64,000 nt of DNA from Phragmites australis (Eukaryota > Streptophyta > Magnoliopsida > Poales > Poaceae), in NCBI RefSeq assembly GCF_958298935.1, contig NC_084927.1, positions 14,164,001-14,228,000 of the forward strand, read 5' to 3'. Position numbers and translations under genes: made by a program. Within the stretch, counting starts at the first letter, position 1, and every line of letters begins with the position of its first letter. Shown here piece after piece: positions 58,343-64,000 of this stretch. The notes under the pieces were generated by a model. It worked only from the letters and a program-made list of their open reading frames with translations, was not told the origin of the DNA and did not search any database.

Positions 58343-60463
58343 ATTATCAATAGTAATTGGCTAGTTTCAATTCCCTATGGCATGTTAGGTTTAGAATTGG
58401 TACATGTCCAGGTTACTTTCAGAATTGTACCATATATGCCAATGTCATTGTTACTTTTTGTATGTAGATTCTTTAAATTCTCTAAGGCATATTACGTTTG
58501 TCATCGGTACATGACTATGATGGAATGAAAAATGTACCAAACAAGCCACTATCGTTGTTAGAGTCGATGTATGGTGTTTGGTGCTTCGTGCACTTTAAGA
58601 TTTCAATATTACTATTGGTATTGTTTAGTGCCGATATATGTACACTAACTTTTGCTCTTCCTGTACCTCAATAAATGATTCTTCCCAAATTAAAAAAATA
58701 ATATTACTTAAAAATCAAAAAAATTCCTAAAATGCCACATGTGGGCAAACGAAGTGCTAACAAGCTTGTCAGTACTCCAAGTGCCAACAATCCTATCGGT
58801 ACTCCAAGTAAAGATAGGTCAATCAGCTCTCCCCAGGTCCGATAGCCATATGGTGTCCAACCAGGGGCCTATCAGCATGCAGAGTACTGACATACCTTTT
58901 TGGTACCACATGCATGCTGACAGGACCTCGGCCCACTGCCACGTAGGATGTCGGCACTCTATATGCCGACATGTACTTATTCTTACAATTTTGTGAATCT
59001 GGATATTATTTTTGCAATTTCTCAATAAAATAATATTATTAAGAAAAAATCTCCCCCAGCTCGCCAAATCTGCTCCTTGGTCTCTTGGTCGCTACATAAT
59101 ACTACATCTGTGCCTCCCGGATGCCTTATTCCCTGCCACTGGACCCAGCACCTTCCCTGACTCTACTCATAGTTCCTTTGTTCGCCTAGCATCCCACTAT
59201 CCCGAGGTCACGTCATCGTCGGCATTAATGAATAAGACCGGGAGGTTTAGTTTGAAACACTAAAAATACTCGAGCAAATCGATTGATTACATGGCTAGAA
59301 TATTTTTCTCCAAAGCTAGAACATGCCACAGTTGATGGGAACAATTTCTCATGAGGTGGTGTCTCAACAGAGGAACTTTGTAACGGAGGTGGCAAGGGGT
59401 GCAGCGATGGTGGCAGAGAGCCACGGCGACTGTGGTGGGGGTGGCACGAGATGGTCCTAAGGTGTGCGATGGTGGGCCATATGTAGCATATGCTACCTAT
59501 AACACTCCCCGCGAGGAGGCTTGTGAGAAAAAAATGAGATTGTCTAGTTATCTTATGACAAATTTTATATCTCAAAATTTGACGAATTTTCCACTGTTGG
59601 ACCAGGATGAGACGACCCATATCTCTCCTCCCTTTTTTTCACCCTAACTTGCCCTACTCCCGAGCTCCCTAACCTCTTCCATTCCCCGTCGCCGCCTCTA
59701 CCTCTCCCGTCCCACCCTGCACGCCGTCACCCTGACGCCTCGTCATCGCCCTCCTGGACCCGGCGCAGCCCGCGATGAGCTCCTCCACCACCAAACTCCC
59801 TCCACCTCCCATCCCCTTCCACACGCTTCTTCATCCATGTCGACAGAAATGGATCCATGCTCCCCCACCAAGACCAGCTCCGGCGATGTCACGATCACAA
59901 CGGCCCCGCCGCCACCATCCTCGCTCAACCGGCGGTCCTCCACCACCGTTGCGGGCCACATCCCTGCAACTTCTCCATCCCTCCCACTGTCTGCCTCCAC
60001 CACCTAGCTACTGATCTCCCAAGGCTTCCTCTCTAAATCCGCTCATCGCAAATCCTGCTCATCGCAAGTCCTGAAACCCTAAACCCAATCCCTAACTCTA
60101 ACCCTATCCTTCACCGGAGAAGACTTGAGTTCACTGGAGAAGTCACGGGGAAGAAAGCAACATGAATCTTTGTGCGGATCCTACGGTAGAAATTTGATAG
60201 ATTTCTCCCCTTTTTTGTTGATGGATAAATAGCATTTCTAGAAAAGTATTAGGCTTATACTAGAGAGAGAGAGAAAAAGCAAGCATTTATTTTCTTCTTG
60301 TTTTGTTGGAGGGTGTTGAAGCCAGAACCAAAACAAGAGCCTCCTCCTCCTCCCTATTAGCCTTCCTCCCTTTGCAGCAGCAGCAGAAGTAGCAACAACA
60401 AGCTATCCCATTCCCTCTACCCCTCTCTTCTTCCATTGCTACTGCCTAGTGCTTTGGACCCAA
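58343..60463. other. Intergenic region without a recognised gene
   Basis: Between the GRF pseudogene and the MYB fragment. At 58,690-59,045 there is a block with AATAATATTA at both ends and GTCGGCA motifs inside (58,949-58,974), possibly a small DNA transposon. A GC-rich, CT-rich stretch lies at 59,640-60,110 and a short CCCTAAA-type motif at 60,079. None is firm enough to annotate as a gene. Confidence 0.4.
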
Positions 60464-60763
60464 ATGGCTCATGAGATGGTTTGTTTCTTCGGCCCTGCTC
60501 CACAACCGGCAGTTTTTGCTCTGTTCAAGGAGGAGCAGGAGGTTGTTCTGGAGGATGTGGAGGAGGGCCTCAGCCTTGGCCACGATAGCGGGTAGGGGAA
60601 GCTGTGCACGAGGGGCCAGTGGCGGCCCGTAGAGGATGCCAAGCTTAAGGAGCTCGTCACGTAGTATGGCCCCCAGAATTGGAACCTCATCACCGAGAAG
60701 ATTGAAGGCAGATCAGTGCAGTGCCCCTCGTGCTTAAGGCAGTGCAGTGCGGTGGATTATTGA
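60464..60763 (+). pseudogene. R2R3-MYB exon-1 fragment (MYB52/56-like)
   Basis: The plus strand opens at 60,464 with MAHEMVCFFGPAPQ and an acidic stretch, meets a TAG, then reads GKLCTRGQWRPVEDAKLKEL, VT, a second TAG, YGPQNWNLITEKIEGRS. This is the first half of the R2 MYB repeat: two of the spaced Trp residues (QWRP and NWN) are present. The preceding K-L-C-x-R-G-x-W is characteristic of the plant MYB52/54/56/105/117 group. Similarity ends at GRS, the place of the first intron in that group, and no further MYB repeat follows. With two stops and no downstream exons it is a dead fragment, perhaps transposon-captured. The CT-rich upstream sequence resembles a 5' UTR. Confidence 0.75.
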
Positions 60764-61359
60764 ATCATACATTTTGATGTGAGAAATAAAAAAAGCTTTA
60801 ATCTTTTTGCCTTTTTTGCTCACGTTCTGTGCTTGTTTTTCTTGACAATTTTTTTTCTGTATCATGTGGTTGAGTGACCAGAAGTCCGTGCTCGACCACA
60901 TAATCTCCCGACCACATAGGCGTTCAACCACATGGGCGCTTGAGCATGCGACAACCGACTACGTGCTCATGTAGCTACACACGAGTCGCGACCTACCTGG
61001 TAAGATGCAAAGACAAATTGAACAGGCATAACTCGAACCTGATGAGAATGTATTCCTACAATCTTGTCGGGAACAAGCAAGATTTAGGAGCAGATCAAAA
61101 CTTCTATGGAGGAAAATTTAAACTCTATTAACTTGCTACAATCCAGGGGTTACAACTCAATATTTAAAGTGATTGCTAACCGAACTCTAAGCTGAATCAA
61201 TTCCGAGTCGAACTCCAACTATACGTACTCCTACTCACATATGACATCCGACCCGTATTCGAACCATATACGAACTAATGTTTTTGACTTGAGCATGGCT
61301 CCTTGCTTCTGTGCTGCGTGAAATGAGTCCCCGAGGCCCATGCTGAGATTAGTCTAACA
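60764..61359 (-). mobile_element. 3' LTR of a minus-strand copia (left limit unclear)
   Basis: The minus strand starts at 61,359 with TGTTAGACTAATCTCAGC directly after a polypurine tract. The LTR end was not located; a plausible limit is near 60,880-60,930, so the first bases listed here may be unrelated. Confidence 0.5.
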
Positions 61360-61370
61360 TACTCCCCCCT
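61360..61370 (-). other. Polypurine tract of the right-hand copia
   Basis: The minus strand reads AGGGGGGAGTA right before the LTR start. Confidence 0.7.
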
Positions 61371-61407
61371 AATCCTGATGTGGGCTGAGATCACAAGTTC
61401 CCAGTAG

Positions 61408-61855
61408 ATGTCGCATGACTGCCAGCTTCACTCTCGGCAATGCTTTTGTCAAAGCATCGGCTCGCTACTCCTCCGTGCAGATGAATTCAACCTCAATCTG
61501 GTCTCCCTCAACGTACTCACGAATGAAATAAAACTTGGTGTCAATGTTCTTACTACGGCTGTGAAACACTGGATTCTTCATCAAAGCAATCACCGATTTG
61601 TTATCAACAAATAATTTGACTACTTTGAGCTCTTCTCCTGACAGCTACTCCAACAGACTTCTAAGCCACAATGGTTGGCATGCTGCTGCCGTTGCCATCA
61701 TGAACTCAGCCTTGCACGAAGACAGAGCTACTATTTTCTACTTCTATGATGTCCATGACACCAAGCTATCATTGATATAGAATGCCATAACTATGGTACT
61801 CTTCTTGTCATCCATATCACAGGTCAGATCACTATCAATGTACCCGGTGATTATT
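61408..61855 (-). pseudogene. Copia RNase H fragment
   Basis: Minus-strand translation gives GYIDSDLTCDMDDKKSTI, AEFMMATAAACQPLWLR, KLFVDNKSVIALMKNPVF, HSRSKNIDTKFYFIREYV and ADALTKALPRVKL. These are the standard Ty1/copia RNase H motifs. Nonsense codons occur at several sites. Confidence 0.8.
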
Positions 61856-62332
61856 TATTCTCTTCCTCCTCTCATATACACAAGCCAATAATGAACGGTG
61901 CCTCCTCATAAAGGTCCACCTTCGAGAATCTCTCATGATGTCATCAATGTGCCTGTAACGAATAGGCCCTTTTCTATGTTGCTGTTGACGCTCGGCAGCG
62001 ATGTAGCCTGATCATCCACTGGTGATTCAGGGGTTGGTGTCACCATCTGTGTAGTAGGAGATGTCAGAGTGGTCAGTGTTGTGCATGCTGCAGCTCGCGC
62101 CCTGGTTACTTGCCCTCTCGGCGTCACCTTGCCAGCTAGCGATGTTGATGAAGGGTTGGATCGACTTGTCCCACGGGCACTGGCACGCCTGCTGGGCCAC
62201 ATGTGTGAGGTGCAGAGCTGCCCACTGCCGTCTCGATGTTGAACTCCATCTTGACTGTGAAATCCAATGGATCCCCACTGCCTGCGCCTGTACTCCAACT
62301 CCACTCCACATGTTCTTCAAATTTGACATCAC
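61856..62332 (-). pseudogene. Copia integrase-RT linker with RT deleted
   Basis: The minus strand is Ser/Thr/Pro-rich and degraded (VTPTPESPVDDQATSLPS), as the variable region after copia integrase usually is. It passes within about 80 bp into RNase H, so essentially the whole reverse transcriptase is missing. Confidence 0.55.
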
Positions 62333-62414
62333 GACTTACATGAATTTTCCCACGTCATGGATCAAAGAGAAGATGCGCCATGTAGCCATCCTCAACGTCA
62401 GGATACACCATCCG

Positions 62415-62987
62415 CTAGTTTCGATCATCGAGCTTCTTCAAGTGTGGCATCGTCACTTTTGCATGCGCCGTGTAGCCGAAGACATGAAGGTGTGCTAGAT
62501 GCGGCCTCCTTCCATTCCAGACCTCGAATAGAGTGCTATCGTCTAGTGCCTTTATTGACAAGTGGTTTAAGAGGTACACCGCGTGCCGCACTACCTCCCC
62601 CCAAAATCTTCTAGGCACATTCATGCTCTTGAGAAGGGACATTGCCATCACCATCACAGTCCTGTTCCTCCACTCCACGCTATTTTTCTATAGCGTGTAT
62701 GGCACGGTGAGGTGCCACTTGATCCTGGCCTCCTCGCATAGCCGGGTGAACTCAGTAGAGAGAAAGTCCCCACCGCGATCAGTCCTCAACATCTTAACAT
62801 GCTACCCGCTCGTGTTCTTGGCCTGCAGCTTGAACCTTCTAAACATGGAGCAGACTTTGTCCTTCGACTTGATCATGTACACCCACATCCACCATGAGTA
62901 ATCATCAACAATTAACATAAAGTAACTGTTACAAGTGAGAGTCGAAGATGTGATCAACCCGTAGAGGTCAGTAATGAAATTTACCAC
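62415..62987 (-). pseudogene. Copia integrase, two pieces
   Basis: From 62,987 the minus strand reads MVNFITDLYGLI, YFMLIVDDYSWWMWVYMIKS and FRRFKLQAKNTSG (start of the DDE core). From 62,678 it reads EWRNRTVMVMAMSLLKSMNV, RFWGEVVRHAVYLLNHLSIK and LFEVWNGRRPHLAHLHVFGY. The region between is out of frame. The order is consistent with one element on the minus strand. Confidence 0.8.
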
Positions 62988-63254
62988 TTCCGGGAACGGC
63001 TATCGTGCCTTCTTCCCCACCAAACACCATTGACATAGCTGGTATGGGTGCGTGATCAGCGGCACTCCTACCGCCATCTCCTTGTCAACAAGCGGCTTCT
63101 TAGCAGTGAAGTTGACATCGAGCCTCGCATGCCATAGCTATGATGGGTCTTCAAGGCTGGCTATGAGACACACCAGTGTTGCTTGATGCAGCTCAATCTT
63201 TTAGATGTGATTTGGAGTTCACCTCCCTTTCATCAGCAATTGTGTAGGACTGCT
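62988..63254 (-). pseudogene. Degraded pre-integrase region of the copia
   Basis: Minus-strand sequence between protease and integrase; frame-broken, with a PYQLCQWCLVGKK-like piece near 63,030 that fits the zinc-binding end of the GAG-pre-integrase domain. Confidence 0.5.
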
Positions 63255-63255
63255 A

Positions 63256-63750
63256 TCATATACGTGTAGAGCATCCTTGATCACCTTGTGTCCAACCTCG
63301 GTAAGTTGTCCTAGGCTGATGATGTTGCTGCATAGTCTTGGAATGTAGTAGGCCTCCTGCAACAACCACTTTGCCATTCTTGCAGCTAAACAGAATAGAT
63401 CCTAAGCCCATGATATGCACCATGGAGTCATCACCGAACTTCACCCTACTAGTGACACTTTCATCCAATACTTTGAACTTCTCTTTGTCACTAGTCATGT
63501 GATTACTAGCTCCATTGTCCAGGTACCAGACCTCAGAGCTAGAACTAACCTCCATGGTGTAGTGTAACTCGGTTCCCTTCCTCTTCGCATTTCGACTGAA
63601 GGTACATTTTTGCTCTACCTTCTGGTAGAACCACCATTGAGTCCAATCTATCGGCCACTTGTTTCTGTAGGCCACGAAAGGTGTCACTAGGCCGGCGCGG
63701 TAAGCAAAGTTCACGCAGCCATACAAAGCCTCATTTTGCACGCTGGACAT
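63256..63750 (-). pseudogene. Copia protease region
   Basis: Minus strand from 63,750. Near 63,530 it shows VWYLDNGASNHMTSDKEKF, the copia protease active site, here D-N-G-A-S instead of the usual D-S/T-G-A-S. Then follow SVTSRVKFGDDSMVHIMGLG and VVAGGLLHSKTMQQ. Asn at the second position may or may not impair activity; the rest of the element is broken in any case. The sequence continues toward gag off the right end of the window. Confidence 0.8.
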
Positions 63751-64000
63751 GAAAACAGGCTTCGGCTAGTAGTGGAGTTTGTGCACTACAACGAAGGCCT
63801 TGATCGAGGCCTTCATTCCTTCCGAACACACCACCCAAGGGAAAAGGCTGAGCCAGACAATGGCGTTCGGTGTTAGCTAGTGGAGGTAGACTTCGAACAT
63901 GTTGAGCACCTTCAACACCATATAGTCGTAGGGAAAGTGAAGCCTTGCTCAGAAGTAATCCACAAAAACGATGGCTTCGCCATCTTCAGGCACTGGAGTT
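63751..64000 (-). other. Right edge, probable continuation of the copia
   Basis: Lies where copia gag would be expected on the minus strand, but no zinc knuckle or gag motif is legible. The window ends here. Confidence 0.35.

Noticed and set aside
59743..60014. Overlapping GC-rich frames on both strands
   Set aside because: No domain; Pro/Ser-rich and Gly/Val-rich mirror translations are typical of GC-rich non-coding DNA.
60074..60115. CCCTAAA-type motifs as interstitial telomere sequence
   Set aside because: Only two or three imperfect units; such motifs are common by chance and in plant 5' regions.

Overview
The window is nuclear DNA of a grass, most likely a panicoid, from a repeat-rich interval. 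The evidence is one intron-containing bHLH gene with very GC-rich exons, an R2R3-MYB exon fragment, a pair of GRF-type zinc-finger pseudogenes, and many plant LTR-retrotransposon lineages stacked inside one another (chromoviruses of CRM-like and Tekay-like type, Tat, Sirevirus, Angela-like and another Ty1/copia). No CRISPR array, operon, rRNA or convincing tRNA gene is present. The species cannot be named from the sequence alone.

Layout. 1-6.28 kb: a minus-strand gypsy-type remnant with a frameshifted gag-like region, a candidate LTR, and three tandem-repeat families (108 bp in two arrays, about 30 bp, and a higher-order unit of about 443 bp). 6.28-40.05 kb: a deep nest. A relic CRM-like pol on the plus strand is split at a GTAAG site; its halves lie at 6,283-6,539 and 39,468-40,045. 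The intervening 33 kb carries minus-strand Tat pol pieces, a Tekay-like element with an Angela-like copia in its RT, and a pol-less Sirevirus remnant (24,072-38,460) lying in the Tat pol. The Sirevirus LTR is broken by an old CRM-like solo LTR (24,700-33,291, duplication TAATC). That solo LTR is broken by a young, apparently intact 7,653-bp CRM-like retrotransposon (25,080-32,732, duplication CTTAC) whose two 918-bp LTRs differ at only 2 sites.

40-46 kb: a candidate solo LTR of about 3 kb and another CRM-like solo LTR with perfect GAACC duplications. 46.69-54.44 kb: the one host gene that looks functional, a bHLH35-like transcription factor of 264 residues in five exons. Its last intron is 6.66 kb long and holds CACTA-type elements, one with clean TTA duplications.

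55-64 kb: a second copy of that CACTA family, a divergent pair of GRF zinc-finger pseudogenes sharing a short TATA-bearing intergenic region, a MYB exon-1 fragment with two stops, and the remains of a minus-strand copia element running off the right edge.

How the parts relate: outside the bHLH gene, nearly all recognisable sequence is transposon-derived. Insertion order can be read from target-site duplications and from reading frames that rejoin across insertions. The best candidates for follow-up are the young CRM-like element whose polyprotein ends inside its own LTR, the bHLH gene with a transposon-swollen intron, the divergent GRF pair, and the codon-periodic 108-bp repeat.
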